Assembly: GCF_018282115.1 (NCBI RefSeq)
Contig: NZ_CP054306.1
Coordinates: 3,209,488-3,273,487 of the forward strand
Source of the DNA: Synechocystis sp. PCC 7338
Lineage (GTDB): Bacteria; Cyanobacteriota; Cyanobacteriia; Cyanobacteriales; Microcystaceae
Reading direction: 5' to 3'
Length of the DNA: 64,000 bases
Below, in pieces: positions 9,145-18,850 of this stretch. The notes under the pieces were generated by a model that did no database searches, was not told the DNA's origin, and saw nothing but the letters and a program-made list of their open reading frames with translations. The stretch's first letter is position 1. Each line of letters opens with the position of its first letter. Both the position numbers and the translations under genes were made by a program.

Positions 9145-9185
9145 GAAACAAAAAAAGTTACCGGGGTGGCAATTAATCCCGGTAA
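9145..9185 (-). terminator. Rho-independent terminator of gap1
   Basis: A perfect 8-bp inverted repeat (TTACCGGG 9158-9165 and CCCGGTAA 9178-9185, 12-base loop). Read on the minus strand it is followed by a T-rich tract (plus-strand A-run 9148-9156). It lies about 80 bp downstream of the gap1 stop and is oriented to end gap1 transcription. Confidence 0.8.
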
Positions 9186-9262
9186 ATCTGGGAGAAATCA
9201 GAGGCGGTTGAACAATGACTGCTCGAATTTTCGTGGAGTTGATAATTGAACAAATACCAAAC

Positions 9263-10636
<1,374 letters not shown>

Positions 10637-11065
10637 ATGAACACCTCTTTGGCCTCACCTAAGGCATTAGCTGGTTACACTCCTCGCACCTACAATCGGG
10701 CCCAAAGGGCTTTTCAGTGTTGTCCCTTTTATCTAGACCTATTTCGGGCCATGGCCCGGGCCAGTGTACCTCTCCCCACGATCGCCGGAGCCGAGGGAGT
10801 TAAGCAAGATTTTTGCGGGCAAGCATTGACAGAAAATCGGGTGGAGCGGGAGTTGATGTGGCTCATTCAGGTGGGGCTATTGCGACGGGAAGTGGACGGC
10901 CAGGGCATTACAGACAGTTTTCGCCTCACACCGCTGGCTAAGCAAATCCTCGATCAATACGCAGGTGAGCAAAGGCAATTTCCTGCCCCTTCCCCGTGGG
11001 ATCGTCTACAAAATCGGCTGGCCCGCTGGCTGGCTCCCCTTGTTACTCTATTGGGCCGTGGGTAG
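10637..11065 (+). CDS. Npun_F0494-family conserved protein
   Basis: A 142-aa soluble protein of a cyanobacteria-restricted family (Npun_F0494 type), identified from memory of the pattern YTPRTYNRAQRAFQCCPFYL followed by LTENRVERELMWLIQVGLLRREVDGQG and FRLTPLAKQIL. The middle part resembles a winged helix, with a beta-hairpin-like turn at DGQGITDSFRL. The C-terminus is amphipathic or hydrophobic (NRLARWLAPLVTLL) and might touch a membrane. Function unknown. It is divergent from gap1 and transcribed alone. Confidence 0.65.
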   Translation: MNTSLASPKALAGYTPRTYNRAQRAFQCCPFYLDLFRAMARASVPLPTIAGAEGVKQDFCGQALTENRVERELMWLIQVGLLRREVDGQGITDSFRLTPLAKQILDQYAGEQRQFPAPSPWDRLQNRLARWLAPLVTLLGRG

Positions 11066-11185
11066 TTTCAATTCATCCATATTTGTCTTCAAATAAAAGT
11101 AAATGGGCAAATTGGGCAAATAGTATGCCCCAAAATCCCCGTTGCTGACGGCAATGGCGATCAGGTGGGCAGAAGATCTGGAGCT

Positions 11186-12631
11186 TCAAAATTGGGGGGC
11201 CGAGTCGTCCATCGGGGTCGTTTCCTTGAGCCATTGGTCAATATCCATGCCCACTTGAATAGTTAAATCCGATCCTAGGTCACCGACGGAAGAAGCTTCC
11301 ACCACGCCCCCCCCTAGGGTTTGCCGTAGATAATGAGCACCATCTAAGTCCCCCCTTTGAACCAAAATTTTCGTCTCTGCTAATAATTCTGGTGATTCAG
11401 ACGTTTCATAAAAATTGCGGAAGTCCTTGCCTCGTAAATATTCCTTCACCTGTTCCAAGGCTTGGGGATCGTCAGTGGCATTTTGGAGAGCAATGCGTAA
11501 ACTTTCCGGCGATCGCCCGGGCGTCTCAGCCCAGCTGGGGACTTCTTCGATCACATTAAAGTAGTTTCTCAACACCTGCCTTTTGCCGGCATCGGACATC
11601 ACCCAATAACTACGGCCATCAAATTCCGTTGGTTGGCTAAACCGCCCTGGTAACATCACCATTTGCACTTCCTGGCGGTCAAGCTGACGCCCAAAATTAA
11701 CCAGGGCCAAAATTTCCTCCATGGTTAAATTGGTGTCCACAGTTTTCTGCACAATGGTGATCGCCTTGGGAATACGGGTGATCATACTGGGGTGGCTAAG
11801 GCGATTTTGTAGGGCTTTGAGCAGGGTTTCTTGCCGCTGCACCCGGCCAATATCCCCATTGGCGTCGTAGCGGAAACGGACAAATTGCTCTGCCTGTTGC
11901 CCATTCAGGGTTTGCAGTCCGGCAGGTAAATCGATTAATAACTGCTGGGTTTTATCTTCGTAAAACATGGGGCGGGGCACAAATACTTCCACTCCCCCCA
12001 CTAAATCCACCAATTCCTGTAATGCATCGGTGGTGACCCGGACGTAACGATCAATGGGGACTTCCCCAAGGTTACGGTTGATTACCCCCGCCGCTAACTG
12101 GGGGCCGCCATAGGCATTGGCATCATTGATTTTCGTATAGCCCACATCGGGGATGAAAACCCTGGTATCTCGGGGAATGGAGAGTAATTTCAAGCTATTT
12201 TCCCTGGGGTCGAACCGCACCAATAACATGGTGTCACTACGCCCACCAAACTCATCCACATCGGGTTCAGTTTCCGTCGGTTCCACTCGGTCAATGCCCA
12301 TGACCAAAATGTTGACGGGACGACTAATGTGGTAGGGAAATAGATCGCCCTGACTCGCTTCCACTCCAGTGGATTGCCCTGGTATAACCTGCTGAACCAA
12401 TCCCCTCGGCCCAGGAGTAAAAAAGCCGACGCCCACTCCGGCGATCGCCGCTATGGTGGCGGTCAGGGTCACTAAACTTCCCCAAACTAAACCTTTGCCT
12501 AGAGGGGGGAAGGTCCTTTTGAGTCGCGGGCGCCCCCGGTCAGATTCAGTGGCAGTATGGGGTCGGTAATGGGAACGAACTTTGACGGTGCTGGAGGACT
12601 GCAACGGAGCAGACTCGGTACTATTCGCCAT
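11186..12631 (-). CDS. LytR-CpsA-Psr (LCP) family envelope protein
   Basis: A 481-aa membrane-anchored enzyme of the LCP family, which transfers lipid-linked glycopolymers onto peptidoglycan or related acceptors. There is a basic cytoplasmic N-terminus to about residue 45, one membrane span (about 46-72), then an extracytoplasmic LCP domain (about 105-330). That domain contains RSDTMLLVRFDP, LKLLSIPRDTRVFIPDVG and KINDANAYGG, with the arginines and aspartates typical of pyrophosphate binding, and RFRYDANGDIGRVQRQ. The C-terminal 150 residues are less conserved and may be a LytR_C-like region. The substrate in cyanobacteria is uncertain. Confidence 0.88.
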   Translation of the reverse strand: MANSTESAPLQSSSTVKVRSHYRPHTATESDRGRPRLKRTFPPLGKGLVWGSLVTLTATIAAIAGVGVGFFTPGPRGLVQQVIPGQSTGVEASQGDLFPYHISRPVNILVMGIDRVEPTETEPDVDEFGGRSDTMLLVRFDPRENSLKLLSIPRDTRVFIPDVGYTKINDANAYGGPQLAAGVINRNLGEVPIDRYVRVTTDALQELVDLVGGVEVFVPRPMFYEDKTQQLLIDLPAGLQTLNGQQAEQFVRFRYDANGDIGRVQRQETLLKALQNRLSHPSMITRIPKAITIVQKTVDTNLTMEEILALVNFGRQLDRQEVQMVMLPGRFSQPTEFDGRSYWVMSDAGKRQVLRNYFNVIEEVPSWAETPGRSPESLRIALQNATDDPQALEQVKEYLRGKDFRNFYETSESPELLAETKILVQRGDLDGAHYLRQTLGGGVVEASSVGDLGSDLTIQVGMDIDQWLKETTPMDDSAPQF

Positions 12632-12956
12632 ATAACCTCAACACCACACTGATTTTGGTAAACAAGCGGAAACTTAACCTATACAGATAACATCAAAGAG
12701 TCGATTGTTCCACCGATCTGTGCCGGATAGCAACGACCTCAGGACAGATTATTGAGTATTTTTGCTTAACGGAACAGTGGGGAAAGTTACCGTTTTTACC
12801 TATCCCTTCCCGCTGGTGATCGCCTTAGTGCCAGGGTTTGACCTGGAGCCAGAGCATAGGGTCTAGTCGAAACATTGTCACAAAAATTTGTGTTTTTTCA
12901 CCGGAAAAGCAGTATAATGCCTTCGCTTGATAAAACCCTTTATAAAAAACAATTCC
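12632..12956. other. Divergent intergenic region
   Basis: Spacer between the LCP gene (minus) and the small plus-strand gene at 12957. The left part has no recognised feature. The right part holds the promoter and palindrome described in the next entry. Confidence 0.4.
12879..12918 (+). promoter_or_regulatory. Promoter with overlapping palindrome
   Basis: A consensus -10 box TATAAT lies at 12913-12918, 38 bp before the ATG at 12957. About 20 bp upstream, where a -35 box would sit, is a perfect palindrome CACAAA-AA-TTTGTG (12879-12892) that overlaps a TTGTGT hexamer. A repressor or activator could bind there; which one is unknown. Confidence 0.55.
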
Positions 12957-13106
12957 ATGACCAAATCTGCCGTTCTTGCCAAACCCGCTGGCGATCGCCA
13001 AAAACAGGTTTACGAAACTCCCCAGCAGGTACAATACCTATATCTAGAAGCAGAAATAGACGTACTCCTGCGCCAACTCCAGACCTGCGGCCAAAATGAC
13101 AGATAG
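12957..13106 (+). CDS. Small conserved-looking protein, 49 aa
   Basis: Encodes 49 aa ending in a strongly helical, acidic-hydrophobic stretch (QQVQYLYLEAEIDVLLRQLQ). The start ATG follows a good -10 box. The end lies 35 bp from the end of the convergent LptF/G-like gene. I have an impression of similar short cyanobacterial proteins with a YLYLEAE motif but cannot name a function. The codon usage is ordinary and the gene contains a HIP1 site. A cytosolic adaptor-like peptide is as much as the sequence suggests. Confidence 0.55.
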   Translation: MTKSAVLAKPAGDRQKQVYETPQQVQYLYLEAEIDVLLRQLQTCGQNDR

Positions 13107-13140
13107 GGTCAACATCAACAGGGCTAGTAACTGGGGCACA

Positions 13141-14319
13141 TCAACGCAGACGGGAAGATTGCACCAACAGAACAATGCCCGCAATCAGTCCCAATAAATT
13201 GGGAAACCAAGCAGCAGTGAAAGGATCCAGTGCGCCCCAGATGCCCATGGACTCGCTCAAAAAAGAAAGTAGATAATAGAAGAAAATTAAGCCCACACAG
13301 ATGCCAAAGCTGGTAGCTTTGTTGGTGTTCTGCGGTCGTACTCCGATCGCCGCCCCGATGAGGCCAAACACAAAACAGACAAAGGGCAGAGCATATTTCT
13401 TTTGGATGCGGACTTCTAGTTTGCGGACCTTTTTGTCGTCTCCACTTAACCGCAGTACTTCCAGGTAGCGGCGGGATTGGGCAATGGTCATTTCACCATC
13501 CTTCCGTTCCTGACTAGCTAAATCCAAGGGAGCCCGGGGCAACGCCAATTGTTGATGACGAAAGCGGACAATATTGCGGTAAGAACCGTCGGGGGCAATG
13601 AGATACACCGTGCCATCGTAGAAATCCCAAGTATTTTCAGAAATATTCCAACTGGCCCTTTCCGCTGTGAGCACTTGGTTAACCCCGCTCTGGGTACGGT
13701 CAAGAATGGTCAGCCCCTTCATTTCACTGCCATTGAACTCTTCGGCGTAAAATAAGCGCTTCAAAATATTTTTCTCGTTGCCGTCCGGTTGTCGCACCAT
13801 GCCGTATTCCGGATAAATAATATTTTGCTCTTGCCGGGGGGGACGATCTTGGTGTACAGCTCGGTCTAGGGTAGCTAACGCTTCATAACTGGCGGCTGGG
13901 GTAATACGGTCATTGAAAACAAAGGCAATGCCCGTCACCACCATGCCAAACAGGAGGGCCGGCACCACCAGACGGTAAATGCTCACCCCAATGCTACGGA
14001 GGGCAATCAGTTCACTGTCGCTGGAAAGACGACTATAGGCCATTAAACTAGCCAAAAGCATGGACATGGGAAAGGCCAGCACCACAAATTCCGGCATCTT
14101 TAAGAAGAGAATCTTCACCGCAATGTCCATGGGCAAGCCTGATTCTGTCACCCGTCGCACCAGGTCAAACAGGGTGCCAATGGAAAGGGCTAGGGAGGTG
14201 AACATGCCCATGCCAAAAATGAACGGCAAGAACAGTTCCACAAACAGGTACCGGTCCATGACGGACAAACGGGGCCAACGGAATTGAAATCTACTTTGTT
14301 TGAAGGTGCCAACGGCCAT
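13141..14319 (-). CDS. LptF/LptG (YjgP/YjgQ) family permease
   Basis: A 392-aa inner-membrane protein of the LptF/LptG family, which with the LptB ATPase extracts lipopolysaccharide from the inner membrane and sends it across the periplasm. Three membrane segments lie in the N-terminal third (starting near MDRYLFVELFLPFIFGMGMF, residues 21-40). A periplasmic beta-jellyroll region follows (about 130-290, with EYGMVRQ and WDFYDGTVYLI), then three C-terminal spans beginning at YALPFVCFVFGLIGAAIGVR. Cyanobacteria usually have a single such protein, so LptF versus LptG cannot be assigned. The gene starts with ATG and is preceded at a distance of 193 bp by another minus-strand gene. Confidence 0.88.
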   Translation of the reverse strand: MAVGTFKQSRFQFRWPRLSVMDRYLFVELFLPFIFGMGMFTSLALSIGTLFDLVRRVTESGLPMDIAVKILFLKMPEFVVLAFPMSMLLASLMAYSRLSSDSELIALRSIGVSIYRLVVPALLFGMVVTGIAFVFNDRITPAASYEALATLDRAVHQDRPPRQEQNIIYPEYGMVRQPDGNEKNILKRLFYAEEFNGSEMKGLTILDRTQSGVNQVLTAERASWNISENTWDFYDGTVYLIAPDGSYRNIVRFRHQQLALPRAPLDLASQERKDGEMTIAQSRRYLEVLRLSGDDKKVRKLEVRIQKKYALPFVCFVFGLIGAAIGVRPQNTNKATSFGICVGLIFFYYLLSFLSESMGIWGALDPFTAAWFPNLLGLIAGIVLLVQSSRLR

Positions 14320-14512
14320 AGTCGAGAAATAGTAGGAAAATAGGGCGGTGAAGCTAACTTAACTGCAATTTTTCGGATTAATGAGTTTAATTTAGGCAGT
14401 TCCGCCCATTAGAGTATTTTGGGCATTGTACCGGCAACAACCCATGGTCAATCGGTCATAGTCCATGGCAATGGTACCCCCACCGGACTTTTACCATACC
14501 AACAATCCTGAA

Positions 14513-14824
14513 TTAATAATGGCGATCACGCTCCAGGTCAAAAATTGCCTTTTCCCAATACCAGTGCTCTGGGCGATCGGGATGTTTGGCCCGTAGGTTG
14601 CTCACCAACCTTTCCGCCACCTGGGCATTACCGGCAATGCGAATTAGATCCCGCCGTAACTTACCAGGTACCCTGACCGATGTTGGGCGGGACGCTTGGA
14701 TAGCTTGCCTGAAACCAGATGAATTACGGCGGCCCCTGCCCCGGACAATTTTCCGACCGGATCTGCGCCTAGTCCACCAGATCAAGGCCCACAAGAGGGC
14801 GATCGCCAAAATTAGGGGCAACAT
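14513..14824 (-). CDS. Conserved hypothetical protein with one membrane span
   Basis: A 103-aa protein: an N-terminal hydrophobic span ([16 protein letters not shown], residues 2-17), a very basic linker ([16 protein letters not shown]), and a C-terminal helical domain with a conserved-looking tail ([18 protein letters not shown]). The positive charge after the span predicts the C-terminus to be cytoplasmic. I do not recognise the family. It is upstream of the LptF/G-like gene on the same strand, but 193 bp apart, so cotranscription is uncertain. Confidence 0.6.
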   Translation of the reverse strand: MLPLILAIALLWALIWWTRRRSGRKIVRGRGRRNSSGFRQAIQASRPTSVRVPGKLRRDLIRIAGNAQVAERLVSNLRAKHPDRPEHWYWEKAIFDLERDRHY

Positions 14825-14924
14825 TACCTTGCTCTCCCAGGGTTAGTCCCTTCTGTTCTGTCTGAGCCTAACATTATCTTCCCATCGCTTTTTCATCACA
14901 GACTTGCCATGGGCGCAATACTCT

Positions 14925-14942
14925 GTTACATTTATTTACATA
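14925..14942 (+). promoter_or_regulatory. HLR1 element (RpaB site) upstream of hliC
   Basis: Two direct repeats, GTTACATT and TTTACATA, separated by TA, match the HLR1 consensus (G/T)TTACA(T/A)(T/A) N2 (G/T)TTACA(T/A)(T/A) exactly. HLR1 is the binding site of the response regulator RpaB, which controls high-light genes in cyanobacteria. It ends 35 bp before the hliC ATG, so it probably overlaps or adjoins the core promoter, as expected for repression in low light and release in high light. Confidence 0.85.
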
Positions 14943-14977
14943 GACAACCCTCCCAGCTCGTAACTACATTCTTAACC

Positions 14978-15121
14978 ATGAACAACGAAAACACTAAATT
15001 TGGATTCACCGCCTTCGCCGAAAACTGGAATGGTCGCTTGGCCATGATCGGTTTTTCCTCTGCCCTGATCCTCGAGCTCGTCTCTGGGCAAGGTGTACTT
15101 CACTTCTTCGGCATTCTGTAA
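14978..15121 (+). CDS. hliC: High-light-inducible protein HliC (small CAB-like)
   Basis: A 47-aa single-helix thylakoid protein of the Hlip/SCP family. The chlorophyll-binding motif [12 protein letters not shown] sits at the start of the membrane helix, as in LHC helices 1 and 3. Hlips form dimers that bind chlorophyll and carotenoid, protect photosystem II assembly intermediates and associate with chlorophyll synthase. The ATG at 14978 is chosen over an upstream in-frame start at 14909, which would translate the HLR1 promoter element. Short length and sequence match what I recall of Synechocystis HliC (ScpB). Regulation by light through RpaB is predicted; a clear terminator follows. Confidence 0.93.
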   Translation: MNNENTKFGFTAFAENWNGRLAMIGFSSALILELVSGQGVLHFFGIL

Positions 15122-15217
15122 TTTCTCGATTTACCCTAACTTTTTTAGGTTTTCTCGCCCAGGGCATCTGTAGTAAATTGCCCCGGCAACCTCCGTTAAT
15201 CTCAAGACTTGATTGGG

Positions 15218-15249
15218 CTACTGTTTTAGCAGTAGTCTTTTTTATTTTT
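15218..15249 (+). terminator. Rho-independent terminator of hliC
   Basis: Stem CTACTG (15218-15223) and CAGTAG (15230-15235) with loop TTTTAG, then TCTTTTTTATTTTT. It lies about 100 bp after the hliC stop and before the nspC start. It separates hliC from nspC and rules out nspC starts upstream of it. Confidence 0.85.
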
Positions 15250-15294
15250 GTAACTGAAGTGAGTCTTTCTGCGGTGAGTATTCCCGAAAACCCC

Positions 15295-16422
15295 ATGTTC
15301 TCGAGCCTACCTTCCCCCTGTTTTGTGTTGGAAGAGGAATTATTACAACAAAATTTGGCGATTTCCGAGCGGTTGCAGCAATCCGCCCCCATCGAGGTAA
15401 TGTTAGCCCTGAAAGGTTTTGCCCTTTTTCCCTGTTTCCCTTGGTTGCGGTCGAGGTTAGCGGGGGCTTCGGCCAGTTCCCTCTGGGAGGCACGGCTGGC
15501 GGCGGAGGAATTTGGCAAGGAAGTGCATGTTTATGCCCCCACCTATCGCCCCGATGATTTGCCGGCTATTATCCCTTTGGCTAGCCACATCACCTTCAAT
15601 TCCCTGGGACAATGGCACCGTTATCGGGAATTGTTGAAAAATACGACGGTAAAGGCAGGGTTACGCATTAATCCAGAATATTCCCCCGTGCAGACCGATC
15701 TTTATAATCCCTGTGTGCCCGGTTCCCGCCTGGGGGTGCAAGCGGCAATGCTGGAGGCTAATTTGCCGGTGGGCATTACGGGTTTTCTGTCCCACAACCT
15801 TTGCGAAAGTGATCATTTAGCTTTGGAAAAAACCCTAGGGCAAATTGAAAAGTTATTTGGTCAGTATTTGCCCCAAATTGAATGGTTAAACCTGGGAGGG
15901 GGGCATTTAATGACCGGCCAGGGCTACGACGTGGACTATGCCATTGCAGTAATTCGGGAATTTCACCAACGGCATCCCCATCTGCGTTTGATTATGGAGC
16001 CGGGGTCGGCGATCGCCTGGCGGACGGGATTTTTACTCAGTACGGTGGAGGATGTGATCGAAACACCGGAGTTTATCCATGCCATGCTGGATGTTTCCTT
16101 CACTGCCCATATGCCCGACTGCTTGGAAATGCCCTATCGGCCGGAGGTGCGAGGAGCTAGGTTACCCAAAGATGGCGATCAGATTTACCGTTTGGGGGGT
16201 TCTAGCTGTTTAGCGGGGGATTTTCTGGGAGATTACGCCTTTGATCAGCCTTTACAGGTGGGCGATCGCCTAATTTTTGAAGACATGATGCACTACACCA
16301 TGGTCAAAACCACCACTTTTAATGGGGTTCATCATCCCGCCATTGGTTGTCTGCGGCGATCGGGAGAATTTGAACTGTGGCGTACCTTTGGTTATGAAGA
16401 CTACCGCAACCGTTTGGGTTAG
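15295..16422 (+). CDS. nspC: Carboxynorspermidine/carboxyspermidine decarboxylase
   Basis: A PLP enzyme of the alanine-racemase-fold decarboxylase group that makes spermidine or norspermidine from the carboxylated precursor. The 375-aa product starts MFSSLPSPCFVLEEELL and has the PLP lysine in EVMLALKGF. A glycine-rich phosphate-binding region is WLNLGGGHLMTGQGYD, PGSAIAW follows, and a cysteine-containing GGSSCLAGDFLGDY lies near the C-terminus (second-subunit active site in this family). The reading frame can be extended to a TTG at 15178, but that region contains the hliC terminator, so the ATG at 15295 is the true start. The partner dehydrogenase is not in the window. Confidence 0.88.
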   Translation: MFSSLPSPCFVLEEELLQQNLAISERLQQSAPIEVMLALKGFALFPCFPWLRSRLAGASASSLWEARLAAEEFGKEVHVYAPTYRPDDLPAIIPLASHITFNSLGQWHRYRELLKNTTVKAGLRINPEYSPVQTDLYNPCVPGSRLGVQAAMLEANLPVGITGFLSHNLCESDHLALEKTLGQIEKLFGQYLPQIEWLNLGGGHLMTGQGYDVDYAIAVIREFHQRHPHLRLIMEPGSAIAWRTGFLLSTVEDVIETPEFIHAMLDVSFTAHMPDCLEMPYRPEVRGARLPKDGDQIYRLGGSSCLAGDFLGDYAFDQPLQVGDRLIFEDMMHYTMVKTTTFNGVHHPAIGCLRRSGEFELWRTFGYEDYRNRLG

Positions 16423-16538
16423 GCAATCATTGATTATTTGGACAAAATGCTGAGGCAAGAATACTTTTTCACAATACTTGCAACTATGTTGCTTTGGAAG
16501 TATCGTGGGTACCTAGATTTAGTTTCGCCTACGAAAGC

Positions 16539-17975
16539 ATGGCTACCCATACCCAATACATCTCCGTAAAAGAAACCTCCGAAATCTTAAATTGCTCGGA
16601 GCAATATGTTCGTCAGCTACTCCGGTATGGTGACATCAGCGGTGAAAAGATCAGCAGTCGATGGATTGTAGCATCAGAGTCTGTTCAGAACTATAGTCTT
16701 AAGAAAGAAGATACAAGCTTAAAGATTCACGACCATGGTCGGCGTGCATTTAGCAAACCCGGCTTAAAAGCTTTGAGCTTTTTCTCTGGTTGTATGGGTT
16801 TGGACTTGGGATTAGAAAAGGAAGGTATCCAGGTTTTACTTGCCTCTGAAATCGATGCCGCCGCCCGGAAAACCATTGAAATCAATCGACCAGATATAGC
16901 GCTAATTGGGGATATTCGGGATTACTCAGCCGCAGAAATTCGAGAGAAAGCAGGACTGAGTATAACTGATGAGATTGATGTAATAGTTGGCGGTCCACCA
17001 TGCCAAGCCTTTAGCAGCGCGGGAAAGCGTCAAGGATTCAATGATAAGCGAGGCAATGTTTTTTTGACGTTCATCGATTTAATCATTGAACTTAAACCCA
17101 GATTTGCAGTCATTGAAAACGTTCGAGGATTATTGTCCGCTCCGTTAAAACATAGACCCCATGAAATGCGAGGGAAAGATTTTCTACCATTATCTCAAGA
17201 TGAACAAAGAGGAGGCGCATTACTTTTCATTACCCAAAGGCTAAAAAATGCAGGATATGGTGTTTCTTTTAACCTGTACAATGCCGCCAATTTTGGGTCT
17301 CCCCAACGGAGAGAAAGGGTTATCATTGCTTGTAGTCGTGATGGAGAAAAACTTCCCTATCTCACCCCCATCCATTCAGAAAAAGGGCTATATGGACTGC
17401 CAACATGGAAAAGTTTACGAGAAGCCTTAGACGGTCTTCCCCAGGATGGACATCATTTTGTCAAGTTTCCTGAAAAACGACTTAAGTATTACAGACTGTT
17501 GAAGCCTGGACAATACTGGCGAAATTTACCAGAAGAGTTGCATCAAGAAGCATTAGGAGCTTCTTATCATGCAGGGGGAGGAAAAACTGGTTTTTACCGC
17601 AGGTTAGCTTGGGATAAACCCGCCCCAACGCTAGTAACTCATCCAGCTATGCCTGCAACTGATTTAGCGCATCCAGAAGAGGATAGACCGCTTAGCATTG
17701 AAGAATATAAACGAATTCAAGAATTTCCAGACGATTGGATTATTGCGGGTACTTTGCTCGATCAATATCGACAAGTTGGCAATGCCGTACCTTGCTCTCT
17801 AGGAAGAGCGATTGCTAGGATGTTGCTATCTCACTTGAAGGGTGAGCCGTCGGTTACTTACCCAGATTTTCCGTATTCTCGCTACCATAAAACGGATGAT
17901 GTCAGTTGGATGAGTGATATGGGTTGTTTTGAGAAATCCTCAGCAAAACAACTATCCCTTAACTTAGTTGGATGA
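16539..17975 (+). CDS. DNA cytosine-C5 methyltransferase with N-terminal HTH
   Basis: Methylates C5 of cytosine in a restriction-modification recognition site. Motifs in order: I (FFSGCMGLDLGL, about 81-92), IV (GGPPCQAFSS, catalytic C155), VI (ENVRG), VIII (QRRERV) and X (QVGNAVP) near the C-terminus. The first 55 residues (ISVKETSEILNCSEQYVRQL) look like an excisionase/MerR-like helix-turn-helix, which may let the enzyme repress its own promoter. The ATG at 16539 is chosen over a TTG at 16494. It is convergent with, and overlaps by 12 bp, a SinI-like endonuclease gene. The sequence is AT-rich and lacks HIP1 sites, unlike its neighbours, which suggests recent transfer. The target may be GGWCC, by analogy with SinI only. 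Confidence 0.9.
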   Translation: MATHTQYISVKETSEILNCSEQYVRQLLRYGDISGEKISSRWIVASESVQNYSLKKEDTSLKIHDHGRRAFSKPGLKALSFFSGCMGLDLGLEKEGIQVLLASEIDAAARKTIEINRPDIALIGDIRDYSAAEIREKAGLSITDEIDVIVGGPPCQAFSSAGKRQGFNDKRGNVFLTFIDLIIELKPRFAVIENVRGLLSAPLKHRPHEMRGKDFLPLSQDEQRGGALLFITQRLKNAGYGVSFNLYNAANFGSPQRRERVIIACSRDGEKLPYLTPIHSEKGLYGLPTWKSLREALDGLPQDGHHFVKFPEKRLKYYRLLKPGQYWRNLPEELHQEALGASYHAGGGKTGFYRRLAWDKPAPTLVTHPAMPATDLAHPEEDRPLSIEEYKRIQEFPDDWIIAGTLLDQYRQVGNAVPCSLGRAIARMLLSHLKGEPSVTYPDFPYSRYHKTDDVSWMSDMGCFEKSSAKQLSLNLVG

Positions 17976-18725
17976 ATCCGATAAATTCTTCCAAGGATTA
18001 TTCACTTCAATGGCTAAGGCATCTGGATTGGCAATTAGAACTTTTTGAACAAAGGCAATGAAGTTTTCCTCCGAAAAGCAATCTGTATCGTACTTATCGT
18101 TGAAATAAAACCATCGATAGGAACCTGTTTTAGCATCAACTCGATGCCATTTTTCAATGGGCTGATTAATTCTGACGCTTGAGGATGGGGCATTTTCCGT
18201 ATTGCTGCGGTTTTTAACCTGCAAGAGAGAACCATCAACATTGCAGAAATCTACGTGCCGAACGGTTTCTCCCCAACAACAATGCCAACCATAATCAGCA
18301 AGTTGCTCAGCTAAAAATTCTTCAAGAAGTAATCCAAGAATGTTTTCAGCAGACATTGAAAGCCTATGGGCATATTTGATTTGCTCAAGATGCTCTGTTG
18401 TTAGTCCTGTTAATTGAGTATTGATAATTGTATCGATGATTGGATCGGCAACTGTTCCTGGGGGATTAGAAACACGTTGAGATATTCTATTGCCAAAACT
18501 TTCATTATATTTTTTTAGCCAAACCTTTACTAGAACTTCTGAATCACGACCTTTTACCCTTTTGGAACTTGGAGAAAGCCCTGGATTTCTATAGCAGGCT
18601 GTGAGAATCGTTCGGTGTGATTCAAGGAATGGTTGATTTTGTTGAGAGAACACATCTTCAAAAATTTTCAAAAAGTCTTTTTCAGAACTTGAAGTGCTGA
18701 TAATGCTATCGAAGTTAACAGGCAT
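17964..18725 (-). CDS. SinI-like type II restriction endonuclease
   Basis: A 253-aa protein that resembles the SinI restriction-enzyme family. The block from MSAENILGLLLEEFLAEQL through YGWHCCWGETVRHVDFC to LLQVKNRSNTENAPSSSVR fits that family as I recall it. D in VDFC and QVK in LLQVKNR give a D...QxK variant of the PD-(D/E)XK active site. Its position, tail to tail with a C5-methyltransferase, supports the assignment. SinI cuts GGWCC; whether this enzyme does is unknown. The gene is AT-rich, has no HIP1 site and appears intact. A different cytosine-modification-coupled nuclease is the alternative. Confidence 0.72.
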   Translation of the reverse strand: MPVNFDSIISTSSSEKDFLKIFEDVFSQQNQPFLESHRTILTACYRNPGLSPSSKRVKGRDSEVLVKVWLKKYNESFGNRISQRVSNPPGTVADPIIDTIINTQLTGLTTEHLEQIKYAHRLSMSAENILGLLLEEFLAEQLADYGWHCCWGETVRHVDFCNVDGSLLQVKNRSNTENAPSSSVRINQPIEKWHRVDAKTGSYRWFYFNDKYDTDCFSEENFIAFVQKVLIANPDALAIEVNNPWKNLSDSSN

Positions 18726-18850
18726 CTAATGTTTTTCCTCTGAACATACAAGTCATCCAACAGAAATGTTCACAATTGTAAGCTACAGTGATTTTCCTAA
18801 ATTTGCTCCTCGAAGCTTAAACGGTTGTTCTCGAAAAAACAAGGCATCAG

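Noticed and set aside
15006-15518. 170-codon minus-strand frame across hliC and nspC
   Set aside because: It is antisense to two well-supported genes and crosses the hliC terminator; coding shadow.
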